Source of the DNA: Bacteroidota bacterium
Lineage (GTDB): Bacteria; Bacteroidota; Bacteroidia; B-17B0; Aurantibacillaceae
DNA length: 36,769 nucleotides
Reading direction: 5' to 3'
Assembly: GCA_025363015.1 (NCBI GenBank)
Contig: JANYEQ010000111.1
Coordinates: forward strand, 1 to 36,769
Of this stretch, positions 1 to 7,308 are shown in pieces. The notes under the pieces are model-generated. The model did not search any database. It was not told the DNA's origin and saw only the letters and a list, made by a program, of their open reading frames with translations. Made by a program: the position numbers and the translations under genes. Each line of letters begins with the position of its first letter. The first letter of the stretch is position 1.

Positions 1-28
1 TGCTCTGAACCAGCTGAGCTAAGCTCCC
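1..28 (-). tRNA. tRNA 5' fragment, probably tRNA-Val
   Basis: Read on the minus strand from base 28, the sequence begins GGGAGCTTAGCTCAGCTGG, followed by TTCAGAGCA. This is the acceptor 5' strand, the D-stem and D-loop of a tRNA. The anticodon and 3' half lie outside the window. The GGGAGC acceptor strand with this D-arm is what I recall for tRNA-Val(UAC) in Bacteroidota, but the identity is inferred because the anticodon is not visible. Confidence 0.8.
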
Positions 29-108
29 ATTTTTTTGGTGTGTAAATGTAATTTATTTATTTTTATTTACAAAAATTATTTTATAAATTTTTGTAAATAA
101 AGTTTTTA

Positions 109-876
109 TTACTCTACACCAGTATCTGGTATTAACATTCCGTCAACTAACACACGGCCACAATGCTCACAAACAATAATTTTTTTGTTTGTACGAATAT
201 CTAATTGACGTTGTGGTGGAATTTTATTGTAACAACCTCCGCAAGCATCACGCTCTACCGCAACAACCGCTAAACCATTATGTGTGTTTGCACGAATACG
301 ACGATACGCATTTAATAATCTATCTTCAATGCCTTCGGCTGCTTTTTTACTTTCTACTTGTAATGTTTTTTCGTCTTTTTCAGTTTCAGCAATAATTTCA
401 TCTAATTCGCTTTTTTTAGCTTTTAAATCTTTACTCCGCTCTTCAAATTCAACTTTACTTTTTTCAAGTAATTCGGTTTTAAACACTAAAGCTACACTCG
501 CTTCTTTCATGCGTTTTTCAGCCAATTGAATTTCTAAGTTTTGAAATTCAACTTCTTTTGTAATAGCATCGTACTCACGATTGTTACGCACTTTACCTTG
601 TTGACTTTCGTATTTTTTAATATTTGCTTGAAAATCTTTTATAGATTGTTTTTTTTCATTTAACTGATTTTCTAATTCAGCAACTTCCTCAGTAACGTTT
701 TGCAAACGTGTTTGCAAGCCAGTAACAGTGTCCTCTAAATCACTTACCTCTAAAGGTAATTCACCTCTAATGGTTTGTAAACGGTCTATTTTACTATCTA
801 TTAATTGTAATTGGTATAAAGTTTTTAATTTTCCTTCAACCGAAGCATCAAGTTTTTCTTTAATTTTAGCGCTCAT
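109..876 (-). CDS. coiled-coil protein with C-terminal C4 zinc ribbon (COG1579/DUF164 family)
   Basis: This is a 255-residue cytosolic protein. Residues 20-185 are a long charged heptad region that should form an antiparallel coiled-coil hairpin. The C-terminal part carries two CxxC pairs, CGGC at 212-215 and CEHC at 236-239, spaced as in the COG1579 zinc ribbon. This layout and length are usual for the family, whose members are thought to bind nucleic acid or protein partners; the exact role is not established. Its start lies 3 bases after the stop of the Nif3-like gene, so the two are probably co-transcribed, an arrangement I recall as common in Bacteroidota. The call to family is sure; the function is not. 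Confidence 0.92.
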   Translation of the reverse strand: MSAKIKEKLDASVEGKLKTLYQLQLIDSKIDRLQTIRGELPLEVSDLEDTVTGLQTRLQNVTEEVAELENQLNEKKQSIKDFQANIKKYESQQGKVRNNREYDAITKEVEFQNLEIQLAEKRMKEASVALVFKTELLEKSKVEFEERSKDLKAKKSELDEIIAETEKDEKTLQVESKKAAEGIEDRLLNAYRRIRANTHNGLAVVAVERDACGGCYNKIPPQRQLDIRTNKKIIVCEHCGRVLVDGMLIPDTGVE

Positions 877-879
877 ATT

Positions 880-1974
880 TTAAAAATAGTTTACCGGGTT
901 TGTATTGATTTTTGATAAACGGATTGCAAATGTAACAAATTTATTTCTAATTATATCATAAAATATTTCAGGGGTAAATTGTTCGGTTTCATAATGCCCC
1001 GCATCTATTAAAAGTAGTTTGTTTTCGGCATCAAAAAACTGATGATATTTAAAATCGGAGGTAATAAAAGCATCTGCCCCACTATTTAGTGCGTTTTTAA
1101 TCAAAAACTGACCACTTCCACCACAAATTGCTACTTTTTTAATGTTTTTGCCTGTTTTTTGAGTATATTTTAAACATTTTGCGTTTAAACTTTGTTTAAC
1201 ATGGCTTAAAAAGTCGTCTTCTGCCATTTCTTCAACTAATTCTCCTAACATGCCACTACCAATGTTTTGGTGCGAATTTGAAAGAGAATAAATATCATAA
1301 GCAATTTCTTCATAAGGATGCGCTAGTTTTAAGGCCGAAATTATTTTAGATTCATTAAATGCTTCAAAAATGGTTTCTATTCTAACTTCTACCTCAACAC
1401 TTAACTGGTTTGGTTTACCAATAAAGGGATTGCTAGTTTCGTTACCCATAAATGTGCCAGTGCCTTTGGCATTAAAACTACAATTATTATAATTACCAAT
1501 ATTACCACACCCCTCTTCAAATAAAGCATCTAACACTTTTTGATGATGGGTTTCGGGTACAAATGTTACTAATTTTTTTATTGCATTAGCTTTTGGAGCT
1601 AAAATACTTAGGTTTTGTAAACCTAATTTTTGTGCTATTTTTAAATTTACGCCGTTTTTAACGTTATCAAAATTAGTATGCGCTGCATAAATAGCAATGT
1701 TGTTTTGTATGGCTTTAATAATGGTGCGCTCAATATAATTACTCCCATTTAATTTTTTTAAGCCGCTAAATAAAATGGGATGATGGGCAATAATTAAATT
1801 ACAATTCGTTGCCAAAGCCTCGTCAATTATAGCTTCGGTACAATCTAAGGTTAAAAGTGCGCCCGTACATTCCCACTGTTTTTGTCCAACAATTAATCCA
1901 CAATTATCATAATCTTCTTGTAATGATAAGGGGGCAAAGGCCTCTAACTCATTTGTAATATCTTTTATTTGCAT
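880..1974 (-). CDS. Nif3-like dinuclear metal-centre protein
   Basis: This 364-residue protein is a Nif3/YbgI (DUF34) family member, annotated elsewhere as 'GTP cyclohydrolase I type 2' or 'Nif3-like dinuclear metal center hexameric protein'. The metal ligands are visible: the HH pair in IIAHHPILF (His64, His65), Asp103 in AHTNFDN, and the C-terminal GHYETE motif (His327, Glu331). At about 364 residues it is the long form, with a PII/CutA-like domain inserted between the two halves (about residues 130-235). Members form hexameric rings with a dinuclear site; the physiological substrate is unsettled and a hydrolase role is only inferred. It is the first gene of a pair with the zinc-ribbon gene, with a 3-base gap. 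Confidence 0.93.
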   Translation of the reverse strand: MQIKDITNELEAFAPLSLQEDYDNCGLIVGQKQWECTGALLTLDCTEAIIDEALATNCNLIIAHHPILFSGLKKLNGSNYIERTIIKAIQNNIAIYAAHTNFDNVKNGVNLKIAQKLGLQNLSILAPKANAIKKLVTFVPETHHQKVLDALFEEGCGNIGNYNNCSFNAKGTGTFMGNETSNPFIGKPNQLSVEVEVRIETIFEAFNESKIISALKLAHPYEEIAYDIYSLSNSHQNIGSGMLGELVEEMAEDDFLSHVKQSLNAKCLKYTQKTGKNIKKVAICGGSGQFLIKNALNSGADAFITSDFKYHQFFDAENKLLLIDAGHYETEQFTPEIFYDIIRNKFVTFAIRLSKINTNPVNYF

Positions 1975-2037
1975 GTTATTTTTTTAGCATTTGATACGAA
2001 TTTACACACATTTTTTGTGAGTTAATAGGTTTAATAA

Positions 2038-2781
2038 TTACAGATTTAAAATTTCTTTTAATTTTAAGTTACCTGTTTTGCTAAGTGGAATTTTAATGCC
2101 ATTTTTTAAAATAGCTAAAGCATTATTTTTATCTAAAGGCTCAATTTTAGTTAAATAATTTATATTTAAAATATACGAACGGTGAATGCGTACAAACTGT
2201 TGAGCATCTAATATTTGTTCGTAATAGGCCATTGTTTTCTTTTTTAAATAAAAGGTATCTTTATTAAAAATTTTAACATAATCATCGTAGGCTTCAATAT
2301 ACATTACATCGTTAATGGGTAAAATTAAAATAGAACTTCCATTTTTTACAACAATGCGATGCGCCTCGTCTTGATGTTTACCCGTGGTTTCTAATAGTTT
2401 TTCAACTTTAGTAGAGCTAATTTCTATTTTGTGTGTAGCTAAAAATTTATCAATTGCTTTTTTAAAACGTTCTTCGCTAAAGGGTTTTAATAAATAATCG
2501 ATAGCATTTTGTTCAAAAGCTTTTAAGGCATACTCGTCAAAAGCAGTTGTAAAAATTACTGCTGGTTTTGTTTCTAATAACTCCAAGGTTTCAAAACCAT
2601 TTATTTTTGGCATTTGAATATCTAAAAAAATTAAATCGGGGTTATGTTGTTGTATGGCTTTAACGGCTTCAAAACCATTATCGCATTGGGCTACAATTTT
2701 AAAATTTGCAAAGGCTTGTAAATATTCTTGTACAATAAGGCGTGCTAAGGGTTCGTCATCTATTAAAATTACGTTAATCAT
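2038..2781 (-). CDS. LytTR-family response regulator
   Basis: This is a 247-residue two-domain transcription regulator. Residues 1-120 are a CheY-like receiver with the acidic pocket Asp8-Asp9, phospho-acceptor Asp54 in FLDIQMP, Thr78/Thr79 and Lys99 in LLKPF. Residues 142-245 are a LytTR DNA-binding domain, with the typical YIEAYDDYVKIF stretch and the RIHRSYILNINYL motif. Its start codon overlaps the end of the histidine kinase gene by 8 bases, which argues for translational coupling and direct pairing. The likely targets are its own operon and envelope genes, but that is inference. The last gene of the four-gene operon. Confidence 0.95.
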   Translation of the reverse strand: MINVILIDDEPLARLIVQEYLQAFANFKIVAQCDNGFEAVKAIQQHNPDLIFLDIQMPKINGFETLELLETKPAVIFTTAFDEYALKAFEQNAIDYLLKPFSEERFKKAIDKFLATHKIEISSTKVEKLLETTGKHQDEAHRIVVKNGSSILILPINDVMYIEAYDDYVKIFNKDTFYLKKKTMAYYEQILDAQQFVRIHRSYILNINYLTKIEPLDKNNALAILKNGIKIPLSKTGNLKLKEILNL

Positions 2782-3814
2782 GTTGCGGAATTATAAGTTT
2801 GGTTATAAAAATGTTATTACTTTTTTGTATAGAAAGTAAATCAGCTCGGTGATACAATAATTGCAATCTGCGTTCAATTAACGATAAGCCAAAACCCTCA
2901 CCTTTACGTGTTTGTATGGCATCCTCGTCAAACGGATTTTTAACTTCTAATATTAAATGTGTGTTTTGTAATTGTGCTGATATTGAAATTTCAACATCGC
3001 TTAATACATTATAAAGTCCAAATTTAATAGCATTTTCAACAATGGGTTGTAAAATTAAAGCCGGAAGTTTAAAGTTATTTGTAGCTTCATCAATTGTAAA
3101 AACTACTTGCATACGATGTCCAAATCTAATTTTTTCAATATCTAAATACAAGTGTAAAAGCTTAAGTTCTTCTTCTAAATTTACTAATTTATTATCGTCT
3201 TTTTTTAAAGTACCTCTTAAAAAATCAGATAAGTTTTGTATCATACTTCTGGCTAATTGAGGTTGCGAACCCACCAAAGCATTTATAGAGTTTAAACTAT
3301 TAAATAAAAAATGTGGTTGTAATTGCTGACGAAGTTTTATCAATTCTGCATCGCGCAGGGTATTTTGTGCTTGTTGTTGTAACGCTAGTTGTTTGGTTTT
3401 AGTTTTAATATTATTTAAAAACCACATGGTTGCAAAGAAAAATACCGTTTGTAAAAACACAATAAATATGCGAAGTATTTCGGTTTTTGTATACACCTCA
3501 TTAAAATTTATAGGATTGTAAACGTATGGCAATAAAAATTTTTGTAAATAAATTACTTTAAAAATAAATAGAGTAATTAAAAAAAATTGAGTACTAATTT
3601 TATTTAAAAAATTAGGTAAATAATTTTGCATAAAAAAAACTAATAATAATGGAATAGCCGTTAAACCCACCGAAATTGCAGCATCAATAGTTGCTAATTT
3701 TACATTAGCTGTTAATTGAAAAAGTGTACCTGCTAAAACTAAACCGCACACAATAAACCAACTACTAATAAAAATTAATAGTTGGTTTTTAGAGACAAAT
3801 TTTTCTGTTTGCAT
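2774..3814 (-). CDS. LytS/YpdA-type sensor histidine kinase
   Basis: A 346-residue inner-membrane sensor kinase. About four hydrophobic segments lie between residues 11 and 133 (near 11-33, 45-63, 76-95 and 114-133), followed by a short coiled linker. The His_kinase domain (Pfam PF06580 type) has its phospho-acceptor at His168 in LQPHFLFNSLNSI, an N-box VENAIKFG (259-266) and a G-box GEGFGLSLIERRL (305-317). There is no separate extracellular sensor domain, so it may sense through its membrane part, perhaps with the LiaF-like protein encoded upstream. It is coupled by an 8-base overlap to the LytTR regulator gene. Confidence 0.95.
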   Translation of the reverse strand: MQTEKFVSKNQLLIFISSWFIVCGLVLAGTLFQLTANVKLATIDAAISVGLTAIPLLLVFFMQNYLPNFLNKISTQFFLITLFIFKVIYLQKFLLPYVYNPINFNEVYTKTEILRIFIVFLQTVFFFATMWFLNNIKTKTKQLALQQQAQNTLRDAELIKLRQQLQPHFLFNSLNSINALVGSQPQLARSMIQNLSDFLRGTLKKDDNKLVNLEEELKLLHLYLDIEKIRFGHRMQVVFTIDEATNNFKLPALILQPIVENAIKFGLYNVLSDVEISISAQLQNTHLILEVKNPFDEDAIQTRKGEGFGLSLIERRLQLLYHRADLLSIQKSNNIFITKLIIPQHD

Positions 3815-3833
3815 TTTTAAATTTAAACAAAAC

Positions 3834-4181
3834 TTAACAAAAAACTAACGATTTACTCTGTATGGTCATTGCTTTTTGTAGCACAGTATCTATAAAACTT
3901 TTTTTATCGTAGGTTTCAATGGTATTGCTGTAAAGTTCAACACCATCACTTAACTGTTCTACTTTTACTACTTCGCTTACATCAATAAACGTCCAGCTTA
4001 AGGTTGCTCCTTGTTCTGTTTCAAAATCGGCTTGCAGTTTTTTGCCCAATTGCTTCGCCTTAAAATAAGCGCCTTCTTGGTTTGGAGCATTTACTAATCG
4101 TAATTGCTCATCAAATTGTGCATTTTTTTGGTTTGTGTACCCATCAATGCTATAAATTAATTTTACTAAATACCAGTTCAT
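3834..4181 (-). CDS. DUF4288-like small protein
   Basis: This is a 115-residue soluble protein with no signal peptide or membrane segment. The N-terminal MNWYLVKLIYSIDG, the central AKQLGKKLQADFE and the WTFIDVSEVVKV stretch match what I recall of DUF4288 proteins, a small alpha/beta family of unknown function. It sits 19 bases upstream of the kinase gene and 25 bases downstream of the LiaF-like gene, in the same direction, so it is probably part of the same envelope-signalling operon. A regulatory or accessory role is only suggested by position. The family assignment is from memory. Confidence 0.75.
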   Translation of the reverse strand: MNWYLVKLIYSIDGYTNQKNAQFDEQLRLVNAPNQEGAYFKAKQLGKKLQADFETEQGATLSWTFIDVSEVVKVEQLSDGVELYSNTIETYDKKSFIDTVLQKAMTIQSKSLVFC

Positions 4182-4206
4182 GTTTTTGTTTTTTTTATTT
4201 AATTAA

Positions 4207-5001
4207 TTAATAGGATATTATTTCAACGCCGCCAAATAAAACATTGCCTGTAAGCACTAATGTTTTGGCATTTGCAAGGCTTGTTACATTCATCGGTGCG
4301 CGCTCGTCTTCAACACCACCAAATACGCAAACTAAGTCTGATTTTATATTCCAGTTGCTAGGTACAATTATTTTAACACCTCCAAATTGTTGGTTTAAAT
4401 TTAAAACGGCTTCGTTTGTAATTTCGGCTTGCATTAAATTTAATTCACAACCACCAAAGGTATTTTTTACCTCACCACCCTTAAAATCTTTACTAATAAT
4501 GTTACGTTTAGTGCCTCCAAATACGTTACTTATTAATATATAATCATCGCTACTATTATTACTAGCATCGTTTGCACCTACATTCCAGGTTTGGCCACAA
4601 TTGTGTTTGCTATATTTATATTTAGAAAAATGATGGTATTTATTTTTTGGTTTAAAAATTAATACTAAACCTACAATTAGTAAAATTACTGGTAGTTCAT
4701 AACGCTCAATATTATACTCAGGAAAAATATCACCTGCTAAAAAAACGCCACCAATGGCTACTAAAATTAACCATTTTGCATTTTTAAATTGGTGTTTAAT
4801 ACCCGATACAATACCTATGGCTATTAATAATACTGGCCAAGTAAATAACCAATGTGGTAAAATAGTGCCTGCTTCTTTCATAAAAAATAATATGGCAGCG
4901 CCTACAACAAATAATCCAGCAATCATACGGCCTTTGCGTTGATTTTTTTGCCAGTTGTTAAACTTATCGTCGTTTTTAAATTGATCTTCTAATGTTGTCA
5001 T
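4207..5001 (-). CDS. LiaF-like membrane protein
   Basis: This is a 264-residue membrane protein. After a charged N-terminus, four hydrophobic segments are packed between residues 25 and 117, as in LiaI/LiaF-type transmembrane regions (DUF5668). A soluble C-terminal domain (about 150-264) contains repeated VFGG or FGG turns (ISNVFGGTKRNI, NTFGGCELNL, QQFGGVKIIV, CVFGGVED, VLFGGVEII), the short beta-helix of the LiaF C-terminal domain. In Firmicutes LiaF inhibits the LiaS kinase during cell-wall stress. Here it heads an operon with a LytS-type kinase and LytTR regulator, so a similar sensing or inhibitory role is plausible but inferred. Confidence 0.88.
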   Translation of the reverse strand: MTTLEDQFKNDDKFNNWQKNQRKGRMIAGLFVVGAAILFFMKEAGTILPHWLFTWPVLLIAIGIVSGIKHQFKNAKWLILVAIGGVFLAGDIFPEYNIERYELPVILLIVGLVLIFKPKNKYHHFSKYKYSKHNCGQTWNVGANDASNNSSDDYILISNVFGGTKRNIISKDFKGGEVKNTFGGCELNLMQAEITNEAVLNLNQQFGGVKIIVPSNWNIKSDLVCVFGGVEDERAPMNVTSLANAKTLVLTGNVLFGGVEIISY

Positions 5002-5027
5002 TTTTTTGTGTTTTTAAATTTATAGGT

Positions 5028-5056
5028 CAAAAGTAAAGCACAAATTTTGCGTACAA
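5028..5056 (-). promoter_or_regulatory. Bacteroidota-type promoter of the LiaF-kinase-regulator operon
   Basis: On the minus strand there is a -33 TTG (bases 5056-5054), an 18-base spacer and a -7 box TACTTTTG (5035-5028), matching TAnnTTTG. Transcription would start near 5021, about 20 bases before the LiaF-like start codon. The elements and spacing agree with the promoter upstream of rpsT in this window. Confidence 0.65.
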
Positions 5057-5084
5057 AACAGTAAATCGGTAAAATAAGTGTGGG

Positions 5085-5196
5085 TATAGGTGAGTGAAGA
5101 ATTATTTTTAGGTAACGGTTGGGGCTTGCGCCGTTTTTTGCTTGTCCAAGTTATACATTTAGGCGTTAACACGCAAAAAATTACGCTTGCTTGCTG
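5085..5196. other. G+C-rich, non-coding patch downstream of the orphan secreted-protein gene
   Basis: This stretch is clearly less AT-rich than its surroundings. On the plus strand it includes AACGG...CCGTT arms around GGCTTGCGCC, followed by six T (about 5114-5140), which could form a hairpin. It also contains TTTAGGCGTTAACACGC and repeated CTTGC units. It does not encode anything I recognise. It resembles the structured intergenic DNA that often borders small accessory genes in Bacteroidota; that comparison is from memory. Confidence 0.4.
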
Positions 5197-5817
5197 TTAG
5201 CTGCTGGGCTTTTTGTTTAGTTTTAAAGCTAATTTAAATTCTGTCAAAAAAGTTGTCGGTAAATATTGTAGTTTGTCTGCATTTAGCGTTGCAATGTGGC
5301 CATTTTTATATTGCTTGATATAAAGAGGTAATTCTATAACACAAAAAAGATTCAATTGGATCGTCAGTCGATGAACTTGCTTTGAAATTGTCGGTCCGAA
5401 ACAGCCAATCATGTCATTATATGTAATTTGCTTTATGTCTTTTGTTGGATTATGAATTTGATACAAATATGATAACGTCTTAACCGAGGCGGATATGTCG
5501 GCAATTTTATTTTGACGCGTTAATTTATAAGAATAACCTAACGAATAGTAAAAGTTGTCTGGATTTATGTTTATAATTTGATTAGCTATTCCGACGTCAA
5601 AGAAGTGTCGCTTTTTGCTTAAATAAAAGCCAACGTTGTAAAATATTGGATAATTGTCTACCCCATTTTTATAATAGCTATATTTTTTATCGAATGTGAA
5701 GATGCCAAGTCCGCTAAATGTCAGCCCGTAACTTAATTTATTTTTGCTTGTGTCAGATTGCGAATATCCGAAACTTGTCGAACAGATCATTAATAATATG
5801 ATATATTTTTTCTTCAT
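5197..5817 (-). CDS. putative secreted or outer-membrane protein of unknown function
   Basis: I do not recognise this 206-residue protein. It has a clear Sec signal peptide (MKKKYIILLMICSTSFGYSQ, likely cut after YSQ). The mature part has alternating patterns such as LSYGLTFSGLGIFTF, YNVGFYLSKKRHFFDVGIA and YYSLGYSYKL, consistent with a small beta-barrel, but it lacks a clear C-terminal aromatic strand and ends LNKKPSS. Base composition and codon use (more G/C-ending codons, for example GTC, TCG, CCG) differ from the flanking genes, and both flanks are unusual. It stands alone with no operon partner, so it is probably an accessory gene acquired recently. Confidence 0.65.
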   Translation of the reverse strand: MKKKYIILLMICSTSFGYSQSDTSKNKLSYGLTFSGLGIFTFDKKYSYYKNGVDNYPIFYNVGFYLSKKRHFFDVGIANQIININPDNFYYSLGYSYKLTRQNKIADISASVKTLSYLYQIHNPTKDIKQITYNDMIGCFGPTISKQVHRLTIQLNLFCVIELPLYIKQYKNGHIATLNADKLQYLPTTFLTEFKLALKLNKKPSS

Positions 5818-6018
5818 ACACGTCTGTCAAAGCCTTGCAGCTAAATAATATCTTAGCGTTTTTTTTAATAAATATATAAAAAATAAATCATTTAAAATAT
5901 TTAATTAGTTATTTGATTATCAGTTATTTAATCGTACAATTATTCGACAACAAACGACTACAATTGCTTTTATTCGTATGTAAATACTTAATAACCGAAT
6001 AAGGTTTTTTAGTAGCCA

Positions 6019-6026
6019 TACCTTTG
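6019..6026 (+). promoter_or_regulatory. -7 box candidate upstream of the ssb pair
   Basis: TACCTTTG matches TAnnTTTG and lies 85 bases before the first SSB start. I see no convincing TTG at the -33 position. Among the 294 non-coding bases 5818-6111 it is the best promoter candidate; the rest is AT-rich with no gene that I can support. Confidence 0.4.
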
Positions 6027-6111
6027 TACCGTCGAAATAAGTAGCGCAATAATTTTAAATCTTAAATCGGCTAAACAAAAAAATAATTAATAATTTAAAA
6101 AAACAAACGTT

Positions 6112-6456
6112 ATGATGAACATTAAAAACCACGTACAATTAATAGGTCGCTTAGGTGCAGAGCCTGAAGTAAAAATTTTAGAAAGCGGTAGCAAACTAGC
6201 ACGTTTTACAATTGCGGTAAGCGAGTATTATAAAAATAAACAAGGCGAGGCCATTACAAACACACAATGGCACACTATAATTACATGGGGTAGCCTTGCA
6301 AACATTGCCGAGCGTATTTTACACAAAGGTACCGAGGTTACGATTGATGGTAAATTATTAAACCGCCTTTATACCAGTAAAGATGGCGTAAAACGCAGTG
6401 TAACCGAAATTGTAGCCAACGAATTATTTGTTTCGTGCCAACAAAAAGCGGCATAA
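6112..6456 (+). CDS. ssb: single-stranded DNA-binding protein, short form (copy 1)
   Basis: A 114-residue OB-fold SSB. The family signature is clear: NHVQLIGRLGAEPEV at the N-terminus, LARFTIAVSEYY, NTQWHTIITWGSLANIAE and KGTEVTIDGKLLNRLY. It ends in VSCQQKAA and has no glycine/proline-rich linker and no acidic DDxIPF-type tail, which in canonical SSB recruits repair and replication partners. It starts ATGATG, so Met1 or Met2 could be used. A paralogous gene follows 58 bases downstream. It may be an accessory SSB rather than the replicative one. Binding of single-stranded DNA is secure from the family; the specific role is not. Confidence 0.92.
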   Translation: MMNIKNHVQLIGRLGAEPEVKILESGSKLARFTIAVSEYYKNKQGEAITNTQWHTIITWGSLANIAERILHKGTEVTIDGKLLNRLYTSKDGVKRSVTEIVANELFVSCQQKAA

Positions 6457-6514
6457 ATTTTAAATTCAAAAAAATAAATAACCAATTAAATAAATTAATA
6501 AAAAATACATAATT

Positions 6515-6838
6515 ATGAACGTAGTAAACAGAGTACAATTAACAGGCAATTTGGGTAATGCCCCCGAAGTAAAAACATTTGATAACGGTGGTAAATTGGT
6601 AAAATTTTCGTTAGCAACCAACGAAGAGTATAAAACTCTAAAAGGCGAAACCGCTACCGATACCCAATGGCATTTTGTAAGCGTGTGGGGCAAGTTAGCT
6701 ACCGAATTAGAAACTACTTTAAAAAAAGGTAGCCACGTAAGCGTAGATGGTAAACTATCTACCAAAAGTTATATTGATAAAAACGGTGTTAAAAAATATG
6801 TAACCGAAATTATTGCTAAAGAAGTGGAATTGAAATAG
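6515..6838 (+). CDS. ssb: single-stranded DNA-binding protein, short form (copy 2)
   Basis: This 107-residue OB-fold SSB is paralogous to the gene just upstream: NRVQLTGNLGNAPEV, LVKFSLATNEEYK, DTQWHFVSVWGKLATELE and KGSHVSVDGKLSTKSY align along the whole length with many substitutions. Like copy 1 it stops right after the OB fold (ending AKEVELK) and has no acidic C-terminal tail. The divergence between the copies shows an old duplication. Both are probably on one transcript, ending at the strong hairpin at about 6864-6902. Confidence 0.92.
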   Translation: MNVVNRVQLTGNLGNAPEVKTFDNGGKLVKFSLATNEEYKTLKGETATDTQWHFVSVWGKLATELETTLKKGSHVSVDGKLSTKSYIDKNGVKKYVTEIIAKEVELK

Positions 6839-6863
6839 TAATTACAGTACTTCATCCTACAAC

Positions 6864-6902
6864 AAAAAAAGCCCTATACACTTCATGTATAGGGCTTTTT
6901 AG
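6864..6902. terminator. bidirectional intrinsic terminator between ssb and rpsT
   Basis: The perfect 10-bp stem GCCCTATACA (6871-6880) and TGTATAGGGC (6886-6895) encloses the 5-base loop CTTCA. An A-run lies before and a T-run after it, so it can end transcription of the ssb pair on the plus strand and of rpsT on the minus strand. Confidence 0.95.
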
Positions 6903-6918
6903 TTTTTATTAAACTAAT

Positions 6919-7173
6919 TTATTTTAAAGTAGCTATTTTTTTAGCTAATTTACTTTTTAAATTACCTGCTTTATTTTTGTGGATAACGCTTTTTTTAGCT
7001 AATTTATCTAACATACTCGATACTTTAGGAAACAAGTCTTGTGCTTCTTTTTTATTAGTAAGGGTACGTAAAGCTTTTACAGCATTACGAGTAGTTTTTG
7101 CGTAGTAACGATTTTCTACACGTTTTGCATCGTTAGAACGAATGCGTTTGATAGATGATTTATGATTTGCCAT
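6919..7173 (-). CDS. rpsT: 30S ribosomal protein S20
   Basis: An 84-residue, very basic protein. [18 protein letters not shown] at the N-terminus and [20 protein letters not shown] near the C-terminus are diagnostic of S20, which binds 16S rRNA early in 30S assembly. Length is normal. It is a single-gene transcript, with a good promoter at 7219-7247, a palindrome in its leader and a shared terminator downstream. Confidence 0.98.
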   Translation of the reverse strand: MANHKSSIKRIRSNDAKRVENRYYAKTTRNAVKALRTLTNKKEAQDLFPKVSSMLDKLAKKSVIHKNKAGNLKSKLAKKIATLK

Positions 7174-7199
7174 TTTATTAAAATACGTTTATTTAATTA

Positions 7200-7216
7200 T
7201 TCCTAAATTTTAGGAA
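7200..7216. repeat. 17-bp palindrome in the rpsT leader
   Basis: TTCCTAAA (7200-7207), a single T, then TTTAGGAA (7209-7216) form perfect 8-base arms. It lies just downstream of the rpsT -7 box, at or right after the expected transcription start. It could be an operator or a short 5' hairpin in the rpsT mRNA. Confidence 0.6.
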
Positions 7217-7218
7217 GG

Positions 7219-7247
7219 CAAATATACATATAATTTTAGATATCCAA
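7219..7247 (-). promoter_or_regulatory. rpsT promoter
   Basis: On the minus strand: -33 TTG (7247-7245), an 18-base spacer and a -7 box TATATTTG (7226-7219). This matches the Bacteroidota sigma factor consensus TTG/TAnnTTTG and leaves a leader of about 40 bases before the rpsT start codon. Confidence 0.75.
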
Positions 7248-7270
7248 GTGTTAAAAACAATTTCTTTTTT

Positions 7271-7303
7271 TTGACTTAATAAATACAAATAAAGCTATTT
7301 TTG
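7271..7303 (+). promoter_or_regulatory. promoter candidate of the OmpA-family gene
   Basis: TTG (7271-7273) and TATTTTTG (7296-7303) match the -33 and -7 elements, with a 22-base spacer that is longer than at the other two sites. The -7 box ends only 5 bases before the ATG at 7309, so a transcript from it would be leaderless or nearly so. Confidence 0.45.
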
Positions 7304-7308
7304 TAATA

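Noticed and set aside
4244-4543. Plus-strand open frame opposite the LiaF-like gene
   Set aside because: It is antisense to a gene with clear domain motifs, has no recognisable product, and such shadows are common in AT-rich DNA; the same applies to other antisense frames such as 15244-15519 and 17444-17737.
5100-5196. Integron attC-like site near the orphan gene
   Set aside because: TTTAGGCGTTAAC and other pieces recall attC cores, but I could not place the two complementary core sites (RYYYAAC and GTTRRRY) at proper spacing, and no integrase is present.
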